Shown one piece after another: positions 25,565-33,815 of a stretch of DNA of 64,000 nt. Each line of letters opens with the position of its first letter. Position 1 is the stretch's first letter. Made by a program: the position numbers and the translations under genes. The notes below the pieces were generated by a model. The model ran no database searches. It was not told the origin of the DNA and saw only the letters and a program-made list of their open reading frames with translations. Source of the stretch: JAVSMW01 sp032027005 (lineage in GTDB: Bacteria > Bacillota > Thermincolia > Thermincolales > UBA2595); the NCBI GenBank assembly GCA_032027005.1, contig JAVSMW010000015.1, positions 25,594 through 89,593 of the forward strand. The letters run 5' to 3'.

Positions 25565-26515
25565 GTGCCAACAATTGAAGAGGGGTCAGTATTTGAATAT
25601 TGCGAAAGATTGTACCGTGAATTAGATGAGAAGGACGGTGGTTATTACCCTTCCCGTCATGATAAGTATGTATTTTCAAAAGCTGCAACAAATTTTGCAA
25701 TTACTGAAGAAGAAGTTGACCGTATATTTAATGAATACAGTAAACAGGCTGCAGATATTGAGATGGAGAAAATAAAAAGACTACCTATAGCTGTAAGGAA
25801 AAAAATCTTGCTGAAAAAAGCAAGTGATATTATGAAAAATAATCGGGATCTTCCTTTCTTCAAAATTGAAGGGCCGCCAAGTGAAGAAATCCCTTCTGCT
25901 CTTGATTTACTAAGTGATGAATATAGAGCAGTAATTGAATCTATAGCACAAACAGGTTGGACAATTCCGATAAATATAGATATTAGGCGATTCAATGAAT
26001 TAATGAAAATCAGTGGAGATGAACGTACGCTCGACAAATATTTCTCTGAATTTTATGATGGCCGCGAATTTAAGTTTATATGCCGAAAAATCACAAAGGC
26101 TATTGCAAACCCTGCACAAAAGACTATATTTACCGAATGTGTAAAAGCCTTTGAATCAGAATTATACTCAGTTTGTCTTACTACACTTATTTCTGTTTTG
26201 GAAGGTTTTATTTCAACATTTGGCGATAATCCTCAGGATGTGCGCATAATGCGCATATGTAGTTTCCATGCCGGAGAAGAAATGAAGAAGAAAAATAATA
26301 TTAAAAGCCTTTGCTGGCTTTCAATGTATGAGTTTACTAAACAGCTTTATCAAAAGAGTGATTTTAGCCAACCCGAGCCAGATACTATCAATCGCCATTG
26401 GATTCAACATGGTAGAACAGGCAGATCTGGCGAAAGAATTGATTGCATTAGAGTATTCAATGCCCTGTCAACAATGGTTAACATTAAGCAATATATAGGC
26501 TCATCTATAAAATAA
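25565..26515 (+). CDS. Uncharacterised protein with HEPN-like C-terminus
   Basis: About 316 residues from GTG 25565, after AAGAGGTGATTGAA. The N-terminal half is helical and charged. The C-terminal part contains NRHWIQHGRTGRSGERIDCIRVF, the pattern of an RxxxH-type HEPN-like motif seen in abortive-infection-type proteins (here N-R-H-x-x-x-H-G-R). HEPN proteins often cut RNA when activated. This is inferred from the motif and the accessory setting. It lies between the HTH-PPxGYW gene and a zinc-ribbon gene, all on one strand. Confidence 0.6.
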   Translation: MPTIEEGSVFEYCERLYRELDEKDGGYYPSRHDKYVFSKAATNFAITEEEVDRIFNEYSKQAADIEMEKIKRLPIAVRKKILLKKASDIMKNNRDLPFFKIEGPPSEEIPSALDLLSDEYRAVIESIAQTGWTIPINIDIRRFNELMKISGDERTLDKYFSEFYDGREFKFICRKITKAIANPAQKTIFTECVKAFESELYSVCLTTLISVLEGFISTFGDNPQDVRIMRICSFHAGEEMKKKNNIKSLCWLSMYEFTKQLYQKSDFSQPEPDTINRHWIQHGRTGRSGERIDCIRVFNALSTMVNIKQYIGSSIK

Positions 26516-26545
26516 TCTGCAGGGACTTCTATGGAGGTACAGCAT

Positions 26546-27124
26546 ATGGTGAGAAGAATTTGCCCACGATGCGGGTCCCGGAACACAGCTACTATATTAA
26601 GGGGTATGCCCGCATGGAGTCCTGAGTTGCAAGAGAAAATGGATAAAGGCGAAGTTGTGCTTGGTGGGTGCTGCATTACTGATTGCGACCCTACACACCA
26701 CTGCAACGAATGCAATAAAGACTTTGGTAGACCAACGTATGAAATGGAAATGCAGGTAAAGCAAATTCATTTTTCGCTTGGCGGCTTCCATGGGGGTTAT
26801 CGCGAATTGACAATCGTGAAAACAGAACTTGAGATTATTGCACGATACCTTCCGCCTTATGGCAATCCGGACTTAGTAGAATACGAAAAGAAGTTTTCCT
26901 TCGACGAGTGGATAGGTTTTATGCATGACCTCTTTCGTTGTTACATCATTGACTGGAAGCAGCGCTATGTTGATAAAAATGTCCTTGACGGTACTCAATG
27001 GGAACTAACTATTGAATTAAATAAGGGCAAGAAGCTACGAAAGTATGGCAGCAATGATTATCCACCACACTGGAAAAAGCTGCTGGCCGTGTTCAAGAAA
27101 CATGGATTTGAAACAATAAACTAA
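26546..27124 (+). CDS. Zinc-ribbon protein of unknown function
   Basis: The start is ATG 26546 (MVRRICPRCGSRN), seven bases after TGGAGGT; ATG 26531 would overlap the SD. 192 residues. CPRCG near the start, with a later CNECNKDFGRP (~50), forms a zinc ribbon. The remaining ~130 residues (VKQIHFSLGGFHGGYRELTIVKTELEI...) look alpha/beta and are not recognised. It belongs to the run of cargo genes with short spacings. Confidence 0.65.
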   Translation: MVRRICPRCGSRNTATILRGMPAWSPELQEKMDKGEVVLGGCCITDCDPTHHCNECNKDFGRPTYEMEMQVKQIHFSLGGFHGGYRELTIVKTELEIIARYLPPYGNPDLVEYEKKFSFDEWIGFMHDLFRCYIIDWKQRYVDKNVLDGTQWELTIELNKGKKLRKYGSNDYPPHWKKLLAVFKKHGFETIN

Positions 27125-27177
27125 CTAGTGTAATTTGCATTAGAACGTTAGATACAATTTGATTTAGGAGGTTGGCT

Positions 27178-28209
27178 ATGGAAAATGCATTGTGGAACGG
27201 ACATTTGTTGATTGCTTCAGAGTTAGCAGATGATTACACATTAGAGAAAGAAATTCGCAAAGCAAGTGGGCGTAAAGAATTGCGTTGCCCCGATCCATTA
27301 TGCCAACATCCTGTTCTTCGGTATTGCCATGGTGAGATTAAGGATGCCTTCTTCGCACATCTTAATAATGAACATTGCGATTACGCTAACTTCGACAAAG
27401 ATAATACACAAGTAATGCGTACCATTAGACGGGTAATTTATGAGCATTTTAAAAACAAGGGTTATCAAGTCCGACTTGAAGTTAAACTACTTGATCATCA
27501 ATATACCCATCTTCTTTTTGATATGGCTGACGGCAGTCGGGTTGCCGTGGAAATCGGTACCCAAAGGCTGACTGCAAACCGAATTGATTCACTGACAGAT
27601 GCGTATCGTAAAAAAAATATAGCCGTGAAATGGATTGTACTTGGAAATCCGAACACTCCAGTAAGAGAAAAGCAGACTTTCTTTATAAAACGGTACCTTC
27701 TAAATGAATCAACAAATAAGGATTTATTAGTTGTAAACCATGACGGCTCTGAGGTGGCACAGTATAAAGCCGATCCCAATAAATATGAATACAATGGGCG
27801 AAATTTCTCATCAGTTGAATATCCAGATACATACATGGAATATGCAACATTAAGCGATTTAACCTTTGAAGAAAATGAGCTGTCATTCGCCGGATTTCAC
27901 GAAAGATATCAAAAATGGCTTGTTAAGAAGCAGGCTGCTTTCAATGAAAAAGTAAGACTGCTTGAAGAAGAACGGAAACGCATGGAGGAAATTCAACGGC
28001 AGGCACAAGAGAAAAATCGATTGTTTTGGGAGGAGCAGCAAGAGCGAATCCGAAGGAGTAAATTAAACCAGTCGCCTACCACACCACCGCGGCACATTGC
28101 AGATGCTCCAATAAGGCAAACCTCATCAAGCGTTGTCACACAGGCGTACTACAGTACGCGATTCCCTGGGAAGGCGATGGATCAAATGCGAAATCTGTGG
28201 AGCTGTTGA
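27178..28209 (+). CDS. CoiA-like competence/nuclease protein, frameshifted at the 3' end
   Basis: 343 residues from ATG 27178 with TTAGGAGGTTGGCT as SD. N-terminal zinc site LRCPDPLCQHPVLRYCHGEIKDAFFAH followed by the CoiA-type restriction-endonuclease-like core, with RVAVEIGTQRLTANRI carrying E-x-G/Q. The C-terminal third is a charged coiled coil (EKVRLLEEERKRMEEIQRQAQEK). The frame ends with MRNLWSC, but the next frame continues as a zinc knuckle (28178-28285), so the gene has a frameshift near 28170. CoiA proteins process DNA in competence; homologues in islands may act in DNA defence or transfer. Confidence 0.75.
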   Translation: MENALWNGHLLIASELADDYTLEKEIRKASGRKELRCPDPLCQHPVLRYCHGEIKDAFFAHLNNEHCDYANFDKDNTQVMRTIRRVIYEHFKNKGYQVRLEVKLLDHQYTHLLFDMADGSRVAVEIGTQRLTANRIDSLTDAYRKKNIAVKWIVLGNPNTPVREKQTFFIKRYLLNESTNKDLLVVNHDGSEVAQYKADPNKYEYNGRNFSSVEYPDTYMEYATLSDLTFEENELSFAGFHERYQKWLVKKQAAFNEKVRLLEEERKRMEEIQRQAQEKNRLFWEEQQERIRRSKLNQSPTTPPRHIADAPIRQTSSSVVTQAYYSTRFPGKAMDQMRNLWSC

Positions 28210-28285
28210 AACCGAGGACAAGTTTGGTTCCTACGGAGGCATTAATCATATTAATCTGGGGATTTGTTATAATTGTAGAAGATAG
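28178..28285 (+). pseudogene. Out-of-frame zinc-knuckle tail of the CoiA-like gene
   Basis: In the frame one base ahead of the CoiA-like ORF the sequence reads WIKCEICGAVETEDKFGSYG then GINHINLGICYNCRR before TAG. Two CxxC pairs at matching distance form a plausible zinc ribbon. It has no start of its own and begins where the other frame loses sense. A one-base insertion or deletion around 28165-28178, real or a sequencing error, would explain it. Confidence 0.75.
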
Positions 28286-28441
28286 GATGGAAAACCGAGA
28301 ATTACTTGTGAGACTCAAGTCAAATGAGGCAGTGAATTTATAAGGAATACATAATTATTTGAATCGGGCAATGCGAGAGTAGGAGGGAATATACAATACA
28401 TCCCTAATATTAGAAACACGGAAGACTGAGGGAGGCGTGTG

Positions 28442-29602
28442 ATGTCTATTGAATTGTTAGACCTAAATCACCGAGATGCGATTATTGACGCTTTTGAGAA
28501 AGCGAAGCAGCGGGTCAGGATAATCAGTCCCTTCATCCAGGAAACCATGACGAGATACCTTGTGGATTCTATGGGCAAGGGTATCACATCTCAACTGATA
28601 ACGCGCTTTTATCGTGAGGATTTCATCAGATCTGTGAGCAGTCTGACGGCGCTGAAAAGCCTTCAAAACGCAGGGGTCGACATCTACGCGATTAAAGACC
28701 TTCACGCGAAGTTATATCTGTTTGATGACAATGTAGCTATTATTGGCTCTGCCAATTTCACCGGCGGCGGCTTTGGAAACAATATCGAGCTGTCGCTGTA
28801 CATAGAGGATGAGTACGACTTGATCGGACGGCTTTCTGGGTACTTTGATCAACTGGTATCGAGCATCCGGGCTTCGGGTGATTTCAGAATTACTGACGTT
28901 AAAATCGAAGAGGAAAGCCTGATCGTACAAAAGGCCATTAAAGGTCGTGACCATACGAGCAAGCCTAATCCCGTGCGCTTCGGAGCGGAGGTAGCCACGC
29001 GGGGTCCCGATGCCCTTCCTGTTGATGAGGTGGAAAACATACTCGGAATTCCCGACGCGGGCATTACAGCTGTCCTGAAATTTGAGGGGGCGGCGCACCG
29101 GCGCATCGATCCGAATGGCAAATATGAGCCGAACCATTATAGTCGCAGAGGAGTCTACTTCACGGCCTCATCCAAGTCTCCACGAAGCCTGACAGCGGAC
29201 ACTACTGTTTTTATTTCCGTGGTCAGTTGGGACAAATCAGGCGCGGGTACACCGATAATCGTCGGTAGAGCAAAGACGAGAGGCTACGATCCAAGTAACG
29301 TCACCGACAGTGCCCTGATTAATGAACACCCCTGGGCAGTAGATTATCCATACTACGTCGAATTGTACGACATTGAAACGGTCAACACGGAAATTATTAA
29401 CTGTATTTCGTTGAACAATCTGATTGCTGAGGTCGGTTTTAAGTTGTACCCAAGCACCGAGAACGATCCGACGACACCAATTCCAAGCTTGCGGACACGG
29501 CATCATCAAAAGGCGTATATCGCTATAACGCCTTACGCCACCAACAGAATCAATACGATGCTTGAAAGCCTGTTTAAGCAGTACGGTAAATTATCATTTT
29601 AA
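28442..29602 (+). CDS. PLD-family nuclease (NgoFVII-like)
   Basis: 386 residues from ATG 28442, after GAGGGAGGCGTGTG. The N-terminal 130 residues are a phospholipase-D fold with one HKD motif, DLHAKLYLFDDNVAIIGSANFTGGGFGNNIEL (H-x-K-x4-D...GSxN). Single-HKD enzymes of this kind act as dimers and are often restriction-type DNases or helicase-linked nucleases. The C-terminal ~200 residues are not recognised; they may be a DNA-recognition part. No helicase or methylase partner lies nearby. GC content is higher than in the cargo genes around it, suggesting a separate origin. Confidence 0.8.
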   Translation: MSIELLDLNHRDAIIDAFEKAKQRVRIISPFIQETMTRYLVDSMGKGITSQLITRFYREDFIRSVSSLTALKSLQNAGVDIYAIKDLHAKLYLFDDNVAIIGSANFTGGGFGNNIELSLYIEDEYDLIGRLSGYFDQLVSSIRASGDFRITDVKIEEESLIVQKAIKGRDHTSKPNPVRFGAEVATRGPDALPVDEVENILGIPDAGITAVLKFEGAAHRRIDPNGKYEPNHYSRRGVYFTASSKSPRSLTADTTVFISVVSWDKSGAGTPIIVGRAKTRGYDPSNVTDSALINEHPWAVDYPYYVELYDIETVNTEIINCISLNNLIAEVGFKLYPSTENDPTTPIPSLRTRHHQKAYIAITPYATNRINTMLESLFKQYGKLSF

Positions 29603-29766
29603 CGATTCGGCGGCTTTTGCTGACCACTGCATACACTGAGCGTACGCCATTAGGCTAATAATCGGCAGGTCAAGATGCCAACTGTTATAGCAATTATGGG
29701 AAGTTGGAGTACATAGATTTCACTATACATTAAATGTATTAGCCGAACGCTAAAGGAGACCAATCG

Positions 29767-31263
29767 ATGAGTGAATATAATTTCTACTATGATGAATCTG
29801 AGCATAGCAGGAAGATAAACCACAAGACAATAACGGCGGATAACTACTACGAAAACTTTATTGCTGTGGTCGTTGGCTGGCGCACTGAATACGAAACTGA
29901 CTTGTTTAGCATATATACTGCTTTCGAAGAAAAATACAAATATCGTCAATCAAAAGGTGAACTGAAAAGCACCACTATCCGTCAAAGTCAACTGGAGCAT
30001 GGATTTGCCTCGTTAAACAATGATAATGTTAGTCTGTTGGAAGATTTCTTGGCTATGTTTAATGAGAAAACTCTCATCTACTATGCAGTCATAAGCAAAA
30101 TCGAATATATCATCAGACAATTATTTGAAGATTATAAAAACAGCTTTTTGGTTGATATGGATGCCATGAAATACTCAATTACAAAAGCCGTGGTTTTATA
30201 TCAGCCAGCAGACATAATCAATGGTTTCTACGAAAATACCGGCGAACTTGTTTCACTCTTGAAAAAATTCTTTACTGTTCAAATCGAAAAGGATAAAGCA
30301 AATGAAGCATTGAAGGAAAAGGAAATTGAACAATACAACCAAATACTTATACTTCTGGATGATGTCTCGACAATTAAGACTATTGACTGGAATTATGATA
30401 TTTCGTTCGATGGTTTCAAAAAATACCTTACTGAAAGATCAATAGATGACTATTCATTGACCATAGACAAGGAAGGCGAAAACGGTAATACGGCAAAAGC
30501 AGCTGAACGCGAGTGTTTAACTACGGTTGCAGAAGCAGACTCATTGACTTCCTGTGGAATCCGTATGGCTGATATGCTTGCAGGTTTGATTTCAAAATTA
30601 CTGAAAGCCCTACATAATGCATTGAGGTATATGTCAGAGGAAGAACAAGTAAGTAAAAAAATCCTCAATAGTAGTTGGTTTGTCATTAGCGAACAACAAC
30701 TCTCCCTTTACAAAAAGTTACACAATGTGGCGGTCGATTTAAATAAATCTTGGTACAAGGCTTTTTCCGGGATATATTCAGATGACTTGATAGTGCTTAT
30801 TGCTTTCCTGAATTTTATGAGTCATTTTGAATCGGTAGAAGCCATAAAAAGCGATATTTCTATGCAAGGTGAATATTTTAACGCATATGCTTGTGAGAGT
30901 TTATCTGACTATTATAAACGGATGCATAATAAACTGCCGATTGACCCGGTATGTAAAACCTCAAAGGATTACTTTTTGAATCAACGAGGAGCAAAAGTTT
31001 ATTTTGACATCAATAAGCAACCTTTGCTCGAAATAACAAAAGACCGAATTGTCTGCGATGCTTTAGCAGTCGGTTGTAGTCAAGAGATGATTCCATTGAT
31101 TACAATAGCGGAAGCAGGTAATGTAAAATGCTACCGACTTCCAATCGAGTTATCAGAATGGGCAATGACTTTAGTTGGTTTCGCCAATATGGGGGTGAAC
31201 TTATTTCCGTCTAAAGTTGTGTTTACTAAGACAAAAGACGGATTGTATGCTGATATTTTATAA
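29767..31263 (+). CDS. DUF3800-type protein
   Basis: 498 residues from ATG 29767 (SD AAAGGAGACCAATCG). The N-terminal YNFYYDESEHSRKIN has the Y-x-D-E-S of the RNase-H-like DUF3800 fold, and SCGIRMADMLAGLISKL gives the ADxxAG motif in its last strand-helix. The domain ends near residue 285; a further ~200 residues (YKKLHNVAVDLNKSW...) are unrecognised. DUF3800 proteins are frequent in defence islands and on mobile elements. Nuclease activity is only suggested by the fold. Confidence 0.7.
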   Translation: MSEYNFYYDESEHSRKINHKTITADNYYENFIAVVVGWRTEYETDLFSIYTAFEEKYKYRQSKGELKSTTIRQSQLEHGFASLNNDNVSLLEDFLAMFNEKTLIYYAVISKIEYIIRQLFEDYKNSFLVDMDAMKYSITKAVVLYQPADIINGFYENTGELVSLLKKFFTVQIEKDKANEALKEKEIEQYNQILILLDDVSTIKTIDWNYDISFDGFKKYLTERSIDDYSLTIDKEGENGNTAKAAERECLTTVAEADSLTSCGIRMADMLAGLISKLLKALHNALRYMSEEEQVSKKILNSSWFVISEQQLSLYKKLHNVAVDLNKSWYKAFSGIYSDDLIVLIAFLNFMSHFESVEAIKSDISMQGEYFNAYACESLSDYYKRMHNKLPIDPVCKTSKDYFLNQRGAKVYFDINKQPLLEITKDRIVCDALAVGCSQEMIPLITIAEAGNVKCYRLPIELSEWAMTLVGFANMGVNLFPSKVVFTKTKDGLYADIL

Positions 31264-31365
31264 CGAATGGAGATAGCTTTACTCTGTTAAATATATTAGA
31301 GATACGGAAGAGTGAGCAAACAGTGAAGTTGATACACTTGCAGGAGCTTTGAGATAGAGAGGAGT

Positions 31366-31548
31366 AAGTCTGAAATAATTAGTTAGAAGTACTAGCAAAG
31401 TAAAATGGGCACAGCAAAGCAAGCCATTGGTTAATGCCTAAAAGAATACGGATTTGTAATANCCCTATGGCTATAGAATAATAGAAAGGTAGCTCGAAGC
31501 CAACATATTTCATTACGTTTTGTGCCTTGAGCGAAGCGAAAGGAATGG
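31366..31548 (+). mobile_element. ~184-bp non-coding mobile element, copy 1
   Basis: Starts near AAGTCTGAAATAATTAG and ends with CCTTGAGCGAAGCGAAAGG then AATGG. It matches 57145-57329 over its full length; the right 90 bp are nearly identical, the left 90 bp less so. Similarity stops sharply at both ends. CCTT..AAGG with GCGAAGC inside makes a small hairpin next to the right end. It holds one N at 31462. No ORF is supported. The layout (degenerate left part, conserved structured right part, hairpin at the end) fits a non-autonomous IS200/IS605-type element; that class assignment is inference. Confidence 0.7.
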
Positions 31549-31557
31549 TTATAAGTA

Positions 31558-32177
31558 TGAAGATTTCTTTATATGATTATTTACCAAGAATGAATTCTGG
31601 TGAGGTATTGCTAACAGTTAATATGAAAGTTAAAGATATAGATTATTTAATAGAAGAAAAATACGGAAGGGAATTCTTTGCCAAAGATGTGCAAGCATTA
31701 GCAGATGATAATGTCAAAGAGAATATTCCAAATTTGTATAGTATCATTGGTAGAGATGTACCTCGTAAATTTGCTTGTCTATCTGTAAGAACAGATTTTA
31801 ATACCGCTGACTCGTGTAACTGCTATGGTCCAATAGTTCTAAAGGTAAATAAGGATGCAATACTGAGCGACACAATAATATTTAATGGAGATGTACAAAA
31901 CATTGCATATAAATTATCCCAAGTAGATAATCCAAGTGAGTGGGTTGAAATTCACACTCTGGGAGAACCTGATCTTTATAATTCATTAAAAAGAATCTCC
32001 GAAAATGGACAGCCTGAAAATGGTAGATTACCCCGCATTATAGGTATATATTTTGAAGCTCGTCTCCATAGGGCTTTAAAGATAACTGATATTGAAGAAA
32101 TATTAATTCCCAAAAACGAAAAAGCCTTATACGAGCTATTGGAGGAAAAGCTACGTAATTATGTGGATTCCCCTTGA
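31558..32177 (+). CDS. Hypothetical protein downstream of the mobile element
   Basis: 206 residues from ATG 31558 (MKISLYDYLPRMNSGEVLL). The start codon is nine bases after the end of the 184-bp element, whose AAAGGAATGG now serves as the ribosome site; the frame open back to 31527 lies inside the element and is not native. RKFACLSVRTDFNTADSCNC followed by YGPIVLKVNKDAILSDTIIFNGD faintly recalls ADP-ribosyltransferase-like toxins, but I cannot support that. It precedes a DUF1643 gene and may pair with it. Confidence 0.6.
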
Positions 32178-32208
32178 AAAAGGCGTTCTTCTAATGAGAG
32201 GTGATTAG

Positions 32209-32850
32209 GTGGTAGACTATCCCCTGTACGCTAAAGTGCAAGAGGCGAACAAAATACGTGCAGCAAAGAATATCAATATATTCCTTCTCTACCAATTAAT
32301 AGTAGATATTGATGACAAAGGTACAAACCTACTTTATATTTTGATGAATCCTAGTAGAGCAGATTCAATTCAATGTGATGACGCAGTAAAAGATATCTTA
32401 GAATTCACCAAAAACAATTTGCTTGAAAATGGGTTCATAAAAAGGGTAAAAACTGTTGTTATCGTGAATTTATTTCCCTTTTATGAAACCAAGCCAGACC
32501 ATCTTCATGAAGTGATTGCTGAACTCAAACAAAATTTAAAGGATGATAAATATCTAAAATTAATGAAGAAGAATATGGAGATAATTAAGAAAAACATCAA
32601 GGAAGCTGATTATATTGTTTTAGGGTGGGGTGATTTGCCCAAAAAGGTTAATGCTTGGGAACATCGTGAGATAACTTCAGAAATATTGCAAGCTATAAAT
32701 GACGAAGGTAACAAGAACGCATTTGTGTTTGACTTTGAGAACGGGGAAAGTATAACGAAAAGCTTAAACCCGTGCTATCCAGCTTTTAATAGGAAATTAA
32801 CGGGATTAAATAGTTGTAAAATTGTTTCGGTAAATATGGTTAAGCTTTAA
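32209..32850 (+). CDS. DUF1643 protein
   Basis: 213 residues, start GTG 32209 after GAGAGGTGATTAG. NLLYILMNPSRADSIQCDDAVKD and VVIVNLFPFYETKPDHL are the signature of DUF1643, with DYIVLGWGDLPKKV later. The fold is thought to resemble nucleic-acid or glycosylase-type Rossmann proteins; the family has no settled function and is common on phages and plasmids. It is the last cargo gene before the right flank of the island. AT-rich composition like its upstream neighbour. Confidence 0.8.
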   Translation: MVDYPLYAKVQEANKIRAAKNINIFLLYQLIVDIDDKGTNLLYILMNPSRADSIQCDDAVKDILEFTKNNLLENGFIKRVKTVVIVNLFPFYETKPDHLHEVIAELKQNLKDDKYLKLMKKNMEIIKKNIKEADYIVLGWGDLPKKVNAWEHREITSEILQAINDEGNKNAFVFDFENGESITKSLNPCYPAFNRKLTGLNSCKIVSVNMVKL

Positions 32851-33003
32851 TACGTAGTAATGTCAGGTAGAATATCTTAATCATCAAATTGAATTCACCG
32901 AATTAATCTGGCTCTCAACCGGCAGGGTGGTGACTCAATAAGCACCGGAATAGCGGCTCTTTGAACCGTAATAACAAAACATAAAGAGTAGCGGTGCTGG
33001 GGA

Positions 33004-33156
33004 GGGTGTGCATTTTATCAATTTGTTGTTCTTCAGCCAATCAAAAATTTAACGGCTTGGGTGCATAAACCTAAAGGATAGAATGCACATTTTCAATCTT
33101 TTAACGCCTTCTCCTATCTTTTAACGGCTTGCTACTAGGGGGTGTGCATTGTATCA
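33004..33156. repeat. Repeat-rich right border of the island
   Basis: GGGTGTGCATTTTATCA (33004-33020) recurs as GGGTGTGCATTGTATCA (33140-33156). Between them TTTAACGGCTT occurs twice, with TTTTAACGCCTT as a variant, and GAATGCACATTTTCAA is a partial inverse. The stretch 32851-33178 has no gene. Such iterated sites near a recombinase-driven border could be recombinase or excisionase binding sites. Confidence 0.5.
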
Positions 33157-33178
33157 TTTTATAGTAGATTAGCCAAAA

Positions 33179-33289
33179 AATCTACCATCTATTGATAAAA
33201 TTTAATTGTTCGGCAGATGGCTATCATATAGTGGAGAACCCCAGTATCTAAGCCGTTTTCGCAGGTTTTGCGAGGCGGCTTTTTTGTTT
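33179..33289. repeat. Right flanking direct repeat of the island
   Basis: Its first 24 bp equal 16301-16324 and its last 50 bp match 16361-16411, including the AAGCCG...CGGCTT hairpin with T6. The middle has diverged. It is probably the right attachment site or the end of an older related insertion. Confidence 0.75.
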
Positions 33290-33378
33290 TTCCTAAAGCG
33301 TCTTCATTACCGCAAACAAGCTCGGGTATTTATCCATATCATGGTACTTTACACCGTTTGTGGAAATCTCGTTGAATA

Positions 33379-33480
33379 ATCAAAAAAGTTCCTGCCATAG
33401 ACGGCGCATATGTCGAGTTTCCCTTTGATGTACGAGCGGAGTTCGGCAAAGGGCGCATCAAGGTTTTATTGCTCCTATAG
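33379..33480 (+). pseudogene. DUF1905-protein fragment
   Basis: The frame reads IKKVPAIDGAYVEFPFDVRA then EFGKGRIKVLLL before TAG. This is the conserved N-terminal part of DUF1905 proteins (K-V-P-x-x-G-A-Y-V-x-P-F-D-V, GKGRxKV). A stop lies two codons upstream and the rest of the domain is missing. It is a remnant next to the island border. Confidence 0.75.
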
Positions 33481-33508
33481 TCATAACATGATATGATATG
33501 ACTATAGG
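33474..33508. promoter_or_regulatory. Operator of the toxin-antitoxin pair
   Basis: CCTATAGTCATA (33474-33485) and TATGACTATAGG (33497-33508) form a perfect 12-bp inverted repeat separated by 11 bp, 22 bp before the antitoxin start. Phd/YefM antitoxins bind palindromes of this kind at their own promoter. Confidence 0.75.
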
Positions 33509-33530
33509 ATGTGTAGAGAGAGGTGATACC

Positions 33531-33815
33531 ATGAAACCAGCAATCAGACCATCAGCAGATTTGAGAAATCATTATAGTGAGATTTCCAAGCAGTGCAAAG
33601 AATCGAGAGAGGCAGTTATTATTACCGTAAATGGAAGAGGTGATACTGCTGTTCTTGGATTACAGGACTACTATCAAATGAAATCTGAACTGGAATTGCT
33701 AAGAACACTTGCAGAAGCGGAAGATGATGTGAAAAATGGACGGTTAGCACCAATGCAGGATTCATTTGATGATCTTCGTGCATCTTTACTGGAAAGGAAG
33801 AAGGATGAAGTGTAA
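33531..33815 (+). CDS. Phd/YefM-type antitoxin
   Basis: 94 residues from ATG 33531 after AGAGGTGATACC; the open frame from 33498 overlaps the operator. The N-terminus MKPAIRPSADLRNHYSEISKQ followed by EAVIITVNGRGDTAVLGLQDYYQM is the DNA-binding Phd/YefM fold. The C-terminal acidic helix (ELELLRTLAEAEDDVKNGRLA) wraps the toxin. It overlaps the toxin gene by 11 bp, the usual arrangement. Confidence 0.92.
   Translation: MKPAIRPSADLRNHYSEISKQCKESREAVIITVNGRGDTAVLGLQDYYQMKSELELLRTLAEAEDDVKNGRLAPMQDSFDDLRASLLERKKDEV

Larger units (their letters stand above)
16301..33289. mobile_element. Phage-derived/serine-recombinase island downstream of ssrA
   Basis: The ~17-kb segment is bounded by the repeats at 16301-16411 and 33179-33289 and lies against the tmRNA gene. 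It carries late phage genes (tail proteins, holin, amidase) with the first ORF truncated, two overlapping large serine recombinases, and a cargo of proteins typical of accessory regions. No capsid, terminase, portal, replication or phage repressor gene is present, so it is a remnant or a cargo island, not an intact prophage. The boundaries are inferred from the repeats. Confidence 0.7.

Noticed and set aside
31558..32177. ADP-ribosyltransferase (DarT-like) toxin call
   Set aside because: Resemblance is limited to a short stretch and lacks the catalytic residues I would expect; left as hypothetical.
33004..33156. CRISPR-like array
   Set aside because: Only two long units, unequal spacing and no cas genes; no CRISPR was found anywhere in the window.
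16301..33289. Intact prophage
   Set aside because: No terminase, portal, capsid, replication or repressor genes; the first tail gene is truncated.
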